Translations under genes and position numbers: made by a program
Notes under the pieces: model-generated
Database searches by the model: none
Told to the model about the DNA's origin: nothing
Seen by the model: the letters and a program-made list of their open reading frames with translations, nothing else
DNA from: Apus apus
Taxonomy: Eukaryota > Chordata > Aves > Apodiformes > Apodidae
Assembly: GCF_020740795.1 (NCBI RefSeq)
Contig: NC_067285.1
Span: forward strand, 17,352,001 to 17,416,000
Reading direction: 5' to 3'
DNA length: 64,000 bases
Shown: piece by piece, positions 1 through 13,200 of the stretch
Position numbering within the stretch: the stretch's first letter is position 1
How the letters are laid out: the number at the start of each line of letters is the position of its first letter

Positions 1-3000
1 CATTAATTTATGCAAGTGACAACTTGGTTCTACAATATCTTTTAAAAACCCCTAAGTTACCATTGTCTTGAGAAAACACAAAATAAAATCTGAGGTCTAC
101 TAAAAAAAAAGGAGAAAAAAATGTCATAAATAGCCTAAGGGATGATTTCCTAATCTAGCGGAATTCAAAGCAAAGCTTCCATTTATTATGAATGACAGTA
201 GATTCTGAATACAGTGAAAAGCAGCATCACCGTGTGAAGGGTGCAGTTTGTTTCTGAAGTAATGACAGGAGAAACTAGCCAGAGATTGGTCATGCTGCAC
301 GAAAATAGTACTTTCTAATTCATAATACACCTACAAGTATGAAAATGCTAACCAAATGCATGACTAAGCATCATATTCATGCTTATGTCATATATAATTA
401 ATAAGCTCTACTAATAAAGTCAGCAACAAATAAATTGAGGAAAAGTTCAAGGGCAAAAGATAAACTGTGAATACCTTTGCACCGTAAGATACAAAATACT
501 TGATGCATCACTTGGTGCCTCTGAGGCAAGGAAGGTAAACCCAAAAAGTTATTTTTTTCTTTTGAACAACTAATGATATGAGAAATGACACAAGCAACTG
601 CAACTTCAGATTCACAATTGCAGCAACTTGCAAACAGTTACAAATGAAAGCCAAGCACATCTCCAGCTACCACATGGGGACGTGAAATTAAAGTGCTCAA
701 AAAATTCCAACACTATCAGTTCTATACAAAAACATGATCATATTGTATCTCTCACATTTTGCAGTTTTCACCAAAAAATGGAATGAGGAACAGAATACAC
801 AGCACTCATTGTAGCTGGGTTGATGCTGCCTGAACAGCTTTGATTATAGGATGATGTTTAACTCTGAAAACAAAGCATAGAAAAATAAACCCAGGTTTTC
901 TAAATTAATTTCACTGAGATTTCAGTTCTGTACCTGTGAGTTCTTGGCTAAGATCGCAGACTATTAAAGACATTGAGTTCACTTTTCAAAAGCAAGAATC
1001 CAGGGGTATTGACTATTTCAGTGTAAGAATTAAAGTTAAAAAAATCTGTCAGCATGTGAAACTCATCACCAGTAGAAACTGGACAAGCATGAGCTAGGAG
1101 GTGATCAATAGGACAAAAGCAAACAGCCATCTCCTAGGTAATTCAAACACAGCTTGGTTGTATTACTCCAGGAGATTTCAGCCCCTGTCAGACAACTAAC
1201 AGAGAAAAGTAAGAAATTATTAACTTGGAATCCTTTTCACAGATTTACAGTAACCTCCAGAAGCACAGGCTACTGGAAAGAGTTTTCACCTTCCGGAATG
1301 TGCCATTTGAGATAACAGCTTAAAGCCTTTTCATCAATATGCAGAAATAGGATAATAGATTCTGAATCCTAACGCAGAATCACCCAACCCAAACTGTAAT
1401 TATGTTGTTTATATGCAACAGGAACAAATGTATGTTATTACCTTAAAAGCTTCAGTTGGAATGAATACCAGGTGTTTTCAATGCTTAAAAAAGCTTTTGC
1501 TTTTACTTTCACTGCAAAAATTGCCATAAAATTGGAATTCTGAAAGAAAAGTGATTCAGAACTTTTTATTGATTTCAGTAAAATTAGAAAACACAGTAAG
1601 CACCATACCTGTGCACATGGGAAAATATTACAGATTACTCAAGTTTTAGCTCTGACACAGTGACTGAATTAAAAATAATTTAAGTTCTTGAACTCTCCAA
1701 CAGATTAATAATTAGAAAAATTGAACCTCATCAGTAAAGGGAATAAAATTAGATTTTTGCAACCAAAAGCAATTCTACAGAACGAGTGCATAAGACAGTA
1801 GATTTTTCTCTTCCACTATTAACCAAATTTTTCCTGTGCTCATTTCTATTTTACATAGGTCACATCTGCCATGATTAATTAATTTTTCTGTTAATGAAGT
1901 GGAATGCTTAACAGTCAATATGATTTATTTAGTATCACAGAAAATGTCTTGTCAGGGAATTTAAAAATCTAAGCAGGATACTCCTCCATCCAGAAAGATG
2001 TGGGAAAAGATCCTTCAGTAAAGTAGATGAGTGAGATGAGAAATCTGAGTGCCTTCTCTGCTCACTGTAGCATTGTATGGTACTGGCCCATATACCCACC
2101 TGTCCTACTAATCAAGGCCAACAATTAAAAGCCCTAAGCAGTACACATGCTGCCACCACAGTCCTTGAAAATAAGGCATGTGAGGTTACACAAAATCACT
2201 AGAAACCAAACAAAACCAAGACCCATATATTTGAGTTTAAACTACACTATATTCAAAATTACTGTGCTTTAGCTACTTTATATCCAGCTGGACAGATTTT
2301 TCAGGAGACCAAATTTAGTTCCATCCCCCCCAGTATTGCTACTGACATAAAATGAATAGCAAAATAAACAAATAGTTTAACTCTCCACTAGAGGAAAGAG
2401 CTTGAGTGTACATCGAGTCAACTCACTCATTGACAAGATGGTCTGAATAACTTACAGGTACTTACAAATAGTTCTGTTCTGATAATACCTACAGGGACAA
2501 GAGGAGGCTGGACTGTTACTATCCATAATGTGGTAGCAGCCAGAGATGCTAGTGTGAAGATACCAAGGACTCTGAGATGAGATGCACTTCTCCTGGTTAT
2601 TAAAAAAGCAGGCCAAAGAGTTAAGACACTATCTAAACAAGAAGCCCATAAATTAAACCTGACCCTCATACATCTACATCATCCAGGACAACTCTCATGG
2701 TAAGAAAATATTGCATTAGAAAGTAAAAAGTCTGTTCATCATGCACTACAAATATCAAGTCATAAATATTGATGCCAAATAGAAAAATAGAAAACGAAGA
2801 ACATAAAACTCCTGAAATATGCAACAAAATCATTGATGTATGTATCATATTCTTATGCATATAGGTATTATTAAATGTTAGGACTGCAAAATAGTTCAGA
2901 ACTGATCTCTGTTAGGTGCTGCCCAACCTACATGAATTTCTCCCACCCTTCCAGAGTTTAATGATCAACTACTCTGCCGGATCCTCAGAGACAAAATCTC

Positions 3001-5140
3001 TGTCTTCCTAGACCTCAAAGTTCTTTCCTAAATTTAGTTTGTAGAACAAGCTATTTTTAAATCAAATACCCATTCTACAGCTGTGAACACACTATATCAA
3101 ACTATATTAAACCTTGCCATACCTACTACAATGTTATATTTTACATAAAGACATTGGGGTCCAAAGACTTCAATGAATGTAATTAATTCTCTGAAAGGTG
3201 AAGATCTCTGGAAGACCATTTTTCTTCATTAATTTAAGAACAAAACCCACTTGGCTATGAATTGTAACATTTCTAACACACGTGAAACAGCTGTGGCAGT
3301 CTAAGTCATCCTGTTATTATTTTCTTAGACACTACACATCTCTAAAAGTACAGCAACACATACAACAGCACAGAGTCTGAAGGAAAAAAAATTAAAATCA
3401 AGTAGAATGGAAAATTACTTGACCCAAATAAAAAGTGATTTTATTGGAAGAGAACTAGGTGCTCTAGGAGAGAAACACATTTTCTTACACAGTCTGCCAG
3501 TCAGGACATTAAAATGGAGGCTTTCAGAGACCTTTAAGATTTTTTTTTTTTTTTTTTCTGGGAAGAATTCTGAAAAAATATTAAATGTCACAGCTATTAA
3601 AAATGGAAGCAAATATAGAATTTGTTTTTGGAGCAAATCAATCAGTACCACCACCACCACCTACAACAACAGAGAAGGAACCTCACTGCTTTTGGCCAAA
3701 AATGAAAAGGAAATACTACATTTCAATTTTAAGCCCCAGCACTAGCCATCTGATCCCTACTTGGAACGGGACAAGGCAAGCTATGTTTTCTAACCTCTCT
3801 CTAAATGTCAGTTTTGAGGCTATTGACTGTTCAGAAATCAGTATCTATCAATCTCTTCCCTGTGAGGTTTTGGAAGAGTCTTTTATTAATCCCAATACAC
3901 ATTAGGGAACTTGTAATTGAAAGGGAAGATGTTATCAAAACCCAACGCTAGACAGGATACAACTGCAACTCTGCTAGAAGCCAACTGATATTTGCTGATT
4001 TTGCAAATCTGAACAATCTTTGATATATATATTTTTAACTTTTTTTATTAATTATTTTTCATTACAATATCTAAGGTTATTTAAGAGGAAAGTCTGACAT
4101 TTAACTAAGTGATTTCAATCCTCATCTTTGCTGCCATCTGTAGGTAATCTGAGCGGTACCAACGAGACAGGAATAAAATTTTAATCTGGTCAGTTATCAG
4201 TCCTGAGATCAGGACCTTTGTCCATGAAAAAGGATGATGTTCTTGTTACCTGTCTCTCCTAATTTTAATGTTATTAAAATTAGCCAGAAAAAAGGTAAAA
4301 TACATAACAGCTTGGCTTGTCTCTCCTTGTACCTCAAAGTAATCATGCAGCTGAGGAAAAAAAAGGAAAAATAATGTGAGGATCCTTGCTATTATACATT
4401 AATTTTGACAATAAATATGGAATATACTTCTGAGTGTATATCTGGCTGCTGAAACTTGGTGCCTTTTTCAGTGAACCCCACCATGTTCTAGCAAAAATGT
4501 TATGGTAAAGAAAACTTTTCAATAGAGAAATAAGACAAAAGCAAATACATTTATCATATTTTTAAACCCATTATGGTAAGTTTTGGAAATCTGAAATTAA
4601 ACAAGTGAGGCCAGAATTTGAAATATTTGATTTAATGACTGCACAATTTTAATACATAAAAATAGATACTTAGTAATGAACAACTTTAAACAAGCCAGTT
4701 TTCTTTTGTACAGTACAAAACAATAATGGAGATAAAAAAAATTTTCTGGGTTACAAGGCAAGACAAAAGAACAACAAAACATCACTGAGGAAAAGTTTTA
4801 GAATTATCGGAGACTTATTTCATAAATACAGTGCAATGCTTCAATTTAACAAATACAAAATGTACTATTTATCAACATCAGGAAATATATAAAATGTCAT
4901 TGAATGACTATCTTATTTAAAAACTGATGCAAATACAATAGCCTTTATAGAATTCTGAGGTAATATTACACAGTAAGTCAAAAAAGCTTCAATAAATAAA
5001 ATTAAACCCAAGGCAAAGTGCTATTCAGTGAAAATAAGATAAAGCTTTTGTTTCAACAATAATAGATAGTTATTAAAAGTGGGCTTAAGCCATACAAAAA
5101 TATTTTGGCTAATTTGCCATGTTTTCAGATCAACTGTATA
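1..5140. other. Sequence downstream of HECTD2 (or distal 3' UTR), no gene seen
   Basis: AT-rich. It contains an 18-T run near 3540-3557, a short (CCA)n at about 3648-3661 and scattered A/T runs. ORFs are short and have no family resemblance. In mammals the next gene downstream is PPP1R3C; nothing like it is visible here. Confidence 0.7.
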
Positions 5141-5144
5141 GCTA

Positions 5145-5150
5145 TTTATT
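5145..5150 (-). other. Candidate polyadenylation signal AATAAA
   Basis: Canonical hexamer about 1.9 kb after the stop codon, followed on the transcript strand by AT-rich sequence. It is an alternative to the site at 5341-5346. Confidence 0.3.
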
Positions 5151-5340
5151 CATTAGCCAAACTTCCATGAATCCAATTCTACAGAGAGGGGAAAGGGCGG
5201 AGGTGTTTGTTTCCAGATATCTTACTTCCATCCACATTCAGCTGCCAGAAATTTAACATTGTTTGAAGATAGCTAGCTCATTCAGTGCAATGGTGAAAGT
5301 TTCATTTATATCTTAACATCTGAAGTCCTACAAATTAAAG

Positions 5341-5346
5341 TTTATT
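5341..5346 (-). other. Candidate polyadenylation signal AATAAA
   Basis: Canonical hexamer on the transcript strand, about 1.7 kb after the stop codon. The flanking sequence has no striking GT-rich downstream element, so use is only possible. Confidence 0.3.
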
Positions 5347-7079
5347 TAAAAAATCTCAGTTCAGAAGAAACAATGTAAAATGCACAAGTTTCAAGTGCTG
5401 CTTTTGACATTCTCAGTGCTAACCTAGGTTTGCTCCAGACTGAAGTCTATGGAAATTTTGTTACAGGTTTTAAGGAGACCACAATGAATACAGTGCCAAA
5501 TATTTTAAAATATCCTACTATTTATCTCTGCTTTAATTAAAGAGTAAAATCACCAGTAGTCACTCTAGGAAATAGTATAAAAGAGAATTTAAACTCAGCT
5601 ATTGAAGAAAATCCACAACAGCTTTGAAACTACAGATTAGACACATTAGCAGGTCCATCATGTGTAAATCTGTTGGTTGTATGTAAATAATACAGAGAGG
5701 AAAAATAAGAGTAACATTTTACTCTTGTTGCAAGTAAGTAATTGAGTACAGACACTACAAGATATTAAATATCCATGGCCCAGCATAAGTCCATGGGGAA
5801 AGCTGAGAATTAGATGTCGAGGTGTCTTGAATCATCTGGGTCTCATGCAGCTGGAGAGAAAAATCTATAGAACACAGAGTAGCTATTAATATTAAAAAAA
5901 AAATACTATTGTGCTGATAAATTCTTTCCATTTAATGTCTAAATCCCAGACTTATAATTACATCTGCATTTTAGAACCAGTTTCCTTCCCAGCATCTAAT
6001 TTACTAGCTCAGAGAAGGCATACCAAGAATTGTTTTCATGTACTTTGTGCAGCGAAAACCACAAAACACTGTCCTTAAATGCTGGCCTTCGAGATCATGA
6101 AAGCTTGAACATTCTTCTGAAATGTTATTGCATTCACTTTTGTCATAGCTTACTTAAGACTTTCAACAAAGTTGCTGAAAAAAAAATGATAGCATGATAC
6201 ACTATATCAGATTTCCACCTGTCATGGATTTCATTCTTTTCCTGAAGTATTTCACCATATGTGGAACTTATTTGCAGTATTTAGTTTTGTTTACTATAAC
6301 GCTACAGTAGATCTGGTTAGTTTGCTGTCAAGGAATGAACATGCAAGTTGCTTAATACCTGTTATTTGTACCTGAATCCCCTCAAGCTGAAAAAATACTT
6401 TTTAACACCCTTATACAGTCAGGCCTGTTGATATGTAAAAGCTGAATATAGAACATCTAAAACCTCTTATTCATAAAAAATACTTTTAGGTAAATGGCAC
6501 TATCAAACCCTTGTTTGTTCACAGGCCGTTATTTACATGCTGCTTAGATAGCCTGTTTCGTTGAGGAGGAAAATCAGAGTATTAAAACTGCATACATTTA
6601 AAAAATACTAAAATTCCTATTTGACTTTCTGAAAATATGGCTACATGCTGTATGTTAATTTTGTTTCTGCTGTTCATGTTAAATGAAAACATTCTACCAC
6701 TGGGATTAGCTAAGAAAGAAATATTCTGTGTATTATCTCCCAGTGCGATACCTGTGATGTAAAGCATTTATGATTAATGATAAAGTGCTATTAAGAAAAA
6801 ACAGAAACAAACTGTAACTTAGAAATCATCCCAGTCAGGTTCTGTTTATCAAATAGACTAGTTTTTTTCACAAAAAAAAAGCTACTTTCTGTGGCAAAGC
6901 AAGCAGTAAATGTATTGCCATTTGGAAAAAAAAACAACATACACTTAATATTTAATAATAATAATAAAAAAAATCTAAGTTGGGTAAGACTGCCACAGTA
7001 TCAAGAGACATAACAAAAAGCTTAAAGGCACAATTAGAAGAGAGTGAATGCTACATAAAGATGCTGTTCTTGAAGTATT

Positions 7080-7200
7080 TTATTCTAGACCAAAACCCTC
7101 TGCATTTGAAATTCCAATGATCAACTTTTGCTTCAGTTCCTTCTTGTTCTTATAAGGAGGGAGACAAAGCTGGTTGAAGCAGGTATGTGCCACAGGTAAC
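7080..7200 (-). CDS. HECTD2: HECTD2 exon 21, catalytic cysteine and C-terminus (residues 765-804)
   Basis: Acceptor TTACTTTAG, 121 nt including the TAA stop at 7080-7082. It encodes [20 protein letters not shown] and ends NAEGFGLE. Cys772 in HTCFN is the expected thioester-forming catalytic cysteine. Phe801 is the conserved Phe four residues from the C-terminus. Both Cys772 and the C-terminus sit 32 residues apart, exactly as in the human protein as recalled. The junction codon TG|G gives Trp765. Confidence 0.97.
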
Positions 7201-10200
7201 CTAAAGTAATAAAAAAAACCCCAACAAAATGCATTTAATAATAATGCAGTAGGAGCAGAACACTGCCAACTGCTTACACATTTTCAGTTAAACATTATTT
7301 AAATAAGAAGTCATAGAAACCCTGTAAAAGTAACATTTATCCTAATGCTGCTGGTTCAGGTTCTGTTGAACCCAAGTAACACCACTGTTGGTCACATGCA
7401 CCTCAGGTTAATTTGTCTGCAGCTCCCCCTCCCCTTTCTTTTTTGTTAAGTTGGGAACATTTCCTTCCAGATTTTGCAAACTCCAGATACCATATGACTT
7501 AAAAATTAGTTTTTCTCTAAATACAAAATCTGGGTATAATCAGAATCCACAACATGAAGCAGGAAGGTGAGTCTTGGATTAGGTATAGAGACACCTAGAT
7601 AAACCACAGTCATGGTAAGGATACTGAACTCAACGTTCAGCCTGGTAAAATTCATCCTTACAGACAAGTGTCAGTGCAGAGCACCGAGGAGCTGATTGAA
7701 GCCCTGGAAAAACAACAGTTCACAAGTTTTAGTCTTAGCTGCACAAAAACTTTTAATTATGAGTTTCTTCTGAGAGCTGAGTTTGAGTATCTGCTGCGGG
7801 TATCTCATAGGACTGTCTGACTGGAAACAAACTCTCCTCCTAGCTGGAAGGACTTAGTTTGATAAGTACTGTTCTTCAGTAGTAGCAGCATTTGTTTTGC
7901 CATCAGTATGAGATGCCACTAACATCCTGCCTCATAGCCACAGGCAATAAGCAGCTATGGGATCTTCTTGCCCTTTATATCCTTAAGTGACACGCAGGAC
8001 AGCACTGAGGATATAGACCTGTTCTACAACTGATTACTTGGGGTGAGAGAGAAGACAGACAAGGAGCTAAAGCTCAACCTGAAATTTGGAATTAACCTAA
8101 CTGAAAAAATTTCTAAAACTTGGACACTTAAAAGCTACATTCTTGTATGAGACTGAAAAACTCTACTTTTGTTTTCACTGAAGTCCTTAGCCTTTTGAAC
8201 AGCAGCAGCTTGGCCTTTGGTCATTAGCAAGCATTTTTGAAAGGGGGCAGAATTCTCCCAGATCTGGAAGCTAATTCCCTCTCCCTGCCCTTTATACCAG
8301 CAAGAAAAGATCTGTTAAACAGAGTGGGGACATGTGCTTCAGAATTTGGAAAGTTGGGAAACTGGATATTAATTTGGCAATTCTTACTGCTACTCTATTC
8401 TTTGATCCTACTGTGGGAACGATGCATTGCCAACACGTCCGTGTTCCTCGCTGCACAGGCAGACTGATTGCAGCAATTATCTTGCAAAACACAGACCTGC
8501 GTAATTTCAAAATGCACGCTATTTCAAAACACACTCCCATTTTTAAGAAAAAGAACAATTTATAAGAGAATGAACTTAAACAGAGAATCAACGTTGACTA
8601 TTTTTCTTCATTTTTCATCAGATCCTCATGTTCCTTTAACATGTTACTGGAAACAGTTATTATTTATTCATTGAATAAAGCATTAGAAATATCACATACT
8701 TTCTCCAATCTGGAGAAGGAAAATACCAGCTGTAATGTGTAATGCAGTATGTGGAATTTCTCAAGTCGACTCAATACAAAATAAAACACTACCAGAAACA
8801 TAAGAAGTTGTAATAAACAATTCAACCTTCACAATGAAATGATAAGGCTGCTTAGTTCCTATTTCTTATGAGCAACCTCTGTAACAGCCATATACTTACC
8901 CAACAAAGACCCTAAAGGAATGCTACATCTTCTCCAGTCATAGATGTTACAATATTTATTAAGGCCATAAAGAAAGAATGTGTTTTCTGGAACTGCTATA
9001 CATAATGACAAACAAACTCAATGAATTCAGAAAGATTCATAATGATTCACAGATATATTCATTAGCTCATCTGTCATGTTAAGAACAATTAAACAAATAC
9101 TTTATTTTAACTCATAACATGCAAGGAATCTCTATAAGAATTCTTGGCCTCAAGTGTAAATATTGGCTGGAGAATCAATTTTATGTTAGAGGGTCACTTG
9201 CAAAATTTATGCAATAAATAAATGGGTATAACAACATTGTGAAGACAAACTAAAGGAGCCTATGCAGCTTCTTCCTTATACATTAGCTTGTCCTTCTTTA
9301 ATAAGACATTCAAGTGTTATAAGGGCTCTCAGGAAATAATTCCACAAAAAAATTTAAAAATCCAGAAAACTACTTACCAATTAGTGGACGTTTCACTCTT
9401 TGAAATCTTGAAATTCAAATCAGCCATTCCTCCCACAGGTACTCTATCACTTCCTGTAGCAAAATGCAGCAGCTTCTTCTGAAGGTCAAGAGAAAATGCA
9501 AGTACTACATCCCAAAAGTACCTATGTTCAAGGCATAAGGAGAAGAATACGATGTAAGATGAAGTATCATGACAAAACAGCGAGGAATAATAATACAACC
9601 ACAAGTACTATAAGATGGAAGTCACTTATTGAGAATTTAAATTATGCACTATACAGGACATCAGTAGTATCCTAATACGCAAGGTTAAATAAATTCCTAA
9701 GGACTTGACAAGTGCAATGTTTTATCAATTTTGGAATGGTGTTTTCTCAAATGATGCCCAAACCCACTTTTCTATAAAAAAATAAATGCCTTCTACTCTC
9801 TAATATAAATTCCTTAGTATCAAATACAGTTAGAAGTTTAAAAGAATTTTAAAGACTGGATAAGAAAGACTCAGATTTCACTATACAGGATCTGAAGCTA
9901 CTATTTTTAAACTATTTCAATTTCAATTGATCATAACCTTTTAAAAGCATTCAGCAAGACTTGATGCCTTTAAGGACCTAACTCTTCCTACTTAGAGATA
10001 ATTTAATGGTGTCTTTGTCTTGTTTGGAAATAATTTATTAAAATTTCAGTAATTCTCAGATTATCCTTGAAGAGATTATTCCAAACAGTCTCCCATTCTA
10101 TGATGTTCTTAAAGTCAGTAATTAAAATGAAAAAATCTAAGCCTACCTTATAGTAAGATCAGTTTTTTGGTAGCCCTCATATTGGGTACTTCGCTGTAAA

Positions 10201-13200
10201 GCAGACATATCCAGCTCGGGACTGCCACAGACAAGAATTTCAACCTCTTCTGGACGAAGTAGCTGCCAGAAATTAAGGATAAAATATTTAATTTTTTTTA
10301 AAGATGAGAAATAATGCTACTAGATTATTTTTTTCTTTTGGCATTAAATTATCAGGATCTCATTAGATATACAGCTATAACTTAGATACATCCTGTTTCA
10401 GAGAGCAACAAAGTCTTCATTACTTTGAAGAATCTCTCACTACTGTATATAGTAAAAATGAATTTAATAGATAATAAGGTTTTAGCATATTTTTGTTGCT
10501 CATTTCTTTTGCACTCTTACATTTATTACACTGACTTCTTTGTCATCTGAAAATTACAAACAGGTCAGGAAGAAAAATAAGTTTGTACATTGGGAATTCA
10601 GAGGGATGGTCTTGATCTCAATTTTGGTTACAACTTCCATTTCGTTGACACTGAAGAGTCTCAGTGTAGGTTGATGAGTGGCAGTGGCTGACAGAACTCA
10701 GCTCTTAGCTGTACACATTGCTGTGCAAAGCAAATACACATAACAATAAACCATGTTTAACAATCACTAAACTTACACCTGTGGAACCTATTTATTCAGG
10801 TGCTACAAAATCACTAAACAACACCTAAATATGTCATGGCATTTAAATGGATTTTCATTCTCCTTTCAGAACCTTCCCTGCAATCAGTAACATCTGATTT
10901 TGCTGCAAGTGTGTCATACTTGGCTAATTCCAGAGAAATTAAGAAAATCTCATGAAAAAAAAAAAAAAAAAGGTGGTATAAATTACAAAAGGCATTCCAA
11001 CAGCCAAACAGGACTGGATATGAAAGAATGTTTAAACTCAACTACACTCTGTTTTCTTCTTGCAAAAAGTAATTGATGTTTTCAGAGAAGTCACTCAAGA
11101 CACAGCAGGCATAGTTACTCTGCTGCTTACAACTACAGGAAATACAGAAAATCCTTGTAAATGTTCACACAAGAGCCTGTGAAGTGTTGCTGAATGCAGA
11201 ATGCATATTGATAAACTTCACTTGTGGAGCTTTATTTATCTGTTTCCAATAGAACACTGTAGAGAACAGTTGCTTATCTGTTCCTTCTGCTTACAGAATC
11301 ATAGAACCACAGAATGGTTTGGGTCAGAAGGGACCCTAGAGATCATCTAGTTCCAATTCCTCTGCACGGGCAGCAGCACCTCCCACTAGACCAGGTTGCT
11401 CTACATTGATTAATCAAGATTCCTCATGAATCCTAAAATCATCCACTGTAATTTGTTTAATTTAGGTAAGTCAGTAACATATTTGAAACGGAAGAGTTAT
11501 GTTTCATTTTTTTCTTACCAGTAATGCATACGAAGCACAGACACTATGAAATCCATAATAGAAAGCTGCAAATTGTTTGTAGATTGTTTTGTTGAGAAGA
11601 AAATCAACATAGAGCTGCACATACTCTAAAGAAAAAAAACATTTTGTTACATCATGATAACTTTTAATTATCCTTTTTTGTGCTCTCTCAAATTGAGTGT
11701 ACTGAATTAAGAAAAATGAATGAATTTCATTTTAGATACAATTAAATTGGTAGGCATACCAGAAAGGACTACAGTAATTTCAGATTCATGCTTTGTTAAA
11801 GAAAAGCTAGATTTATAAGAAGGAAAAAAAGGATAAACTTTAATCTACCAAACTGTGCAGTTAATATGTATTGAAGTACCTTTCCTATTCTGATTTGTGA
11901 CTGCAATTTTATCTCCATTTGGCTTTAAGTTGTAAGATTTTATAACACCAAATTCTTCCTGAAAAACCTGAAGAAAAAGAGGAGCCAAGGTCAGTACTGG
12001 AAAATACATTCATATACTGAAAAATCAAAAAGCTTGTATTTATTGTGTCATGTGTTTCCCCAGTCTCTTTCTTTAGAACATGCTATAATTCTGATGGTTG
12101 TGGCATTTAAAAAAGCTAAATGTTATAATTTTCAACAAATTGCTCAAGAAATTGGTTTTTAAAGTAGAAAAATTGACCCTATTACCGAGTGGCATATTGA
12201 ACAAACCTGCAGGTTCCAAAGCCACAGTTTTGCATACAAGAGAACAATTTAAGAGCATCAGATACAATTAAGAAGGTATTTGTTCCACTATAGCTCACTA
12301 GGAATTCAAAAGTAGCTGCTTTTCAAAAATTCTCACATGGTCTGACAATAATATAATTCAAAGCTGAGGAAAAGAAGGTCAATATGAGTCCAGTACACAT
12401 TTATAAACCAGCATGAAATTTTACTAGCCAGCATCTGTTATGAAACAATGCATAAATTAAAAAAGTCTTTCTTGATTGAAGTAGCAATTAGACATAAAGC
12501 TATGGCAAAACTATCCTAAATTGAACAATCTATCATTCAATTGAGATTTCCTGGACAAAGCGTATAAAGCAGATAAAACCAGCACAGTAAGCTCTGACTA
12601 ACCTCTGGGTTAGACAGAACAGAGATTGGTATGCAGCCAGGTGAGTTCCACGACCCAGGTCACCGTTTGCAAGGTGATGGTGTCAGAGCAAGCAAAGAGC
12701 TGGAAATGCACAAGCAGGTGGCCACGCAACCCCAGCAGGCAGCACCTAGACCCACCTGCGCCGCCAAGGGACAACAGCTTAACGCCCTGTAACAGAGAGA
12801 GCCTCTGTGTCCCCTGACCCCCAGGACTAGGCTGGTTCTTGAAGCAAACTTCAAAGCCCATGTAATTACATCCCAAAAAATTGGTAATCACATGGTGGTA
12901 AGACCACTCCATTGCAGAAACATTGGTAAAAATTACCGAATGAGTTAAGAGAATCACTTACAATTGTGTATTTAATTACCTGAAAGGTTGAGTAAAAATC
13001 CTCTTCAACATTGCCTTCATAGAATAGAAGTTCACTTAGTCCATGGGCCAGTTCCTACAATATGAGTAAAAACTCTTTACTCAGTCTACAAAATTAAGTG
13101 ATGTACGTTGCAAGGACATGCTAGTATCATCATTTAATACAGAAAGTATCTTAGAAAAAACTGTATTTATGCAACATGCATACACAACAACACCACAGCT

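Larger units (their letters stand above)
5141..7079 (-). other. HECTD2: HECTD2 3' untranslated region (extent uncertain)
   Basis: AT-rich sequence downstream of the stop codon, with no ORF of note. A canonical AATAAA (7079-7084) overlaps the stop codon and is too early to be likely as the main signal. Further AATAAA hexamers on the minus strand occur at 5341-5346 and 5145-5150. I cannot tell which, if any, is used, and the UTR could extend further. Transcript data are needed to set the end. Confidence 0.4.

Noticed and set aside
12610..12957. Minus-strand ORF of 115 codons in intron 16 as an extra HECTD2 exon
   Set aside because: Exons 16 and 17 already join in correct phase and match the family, and nothing in HECTD2 corresponds to this sequence.
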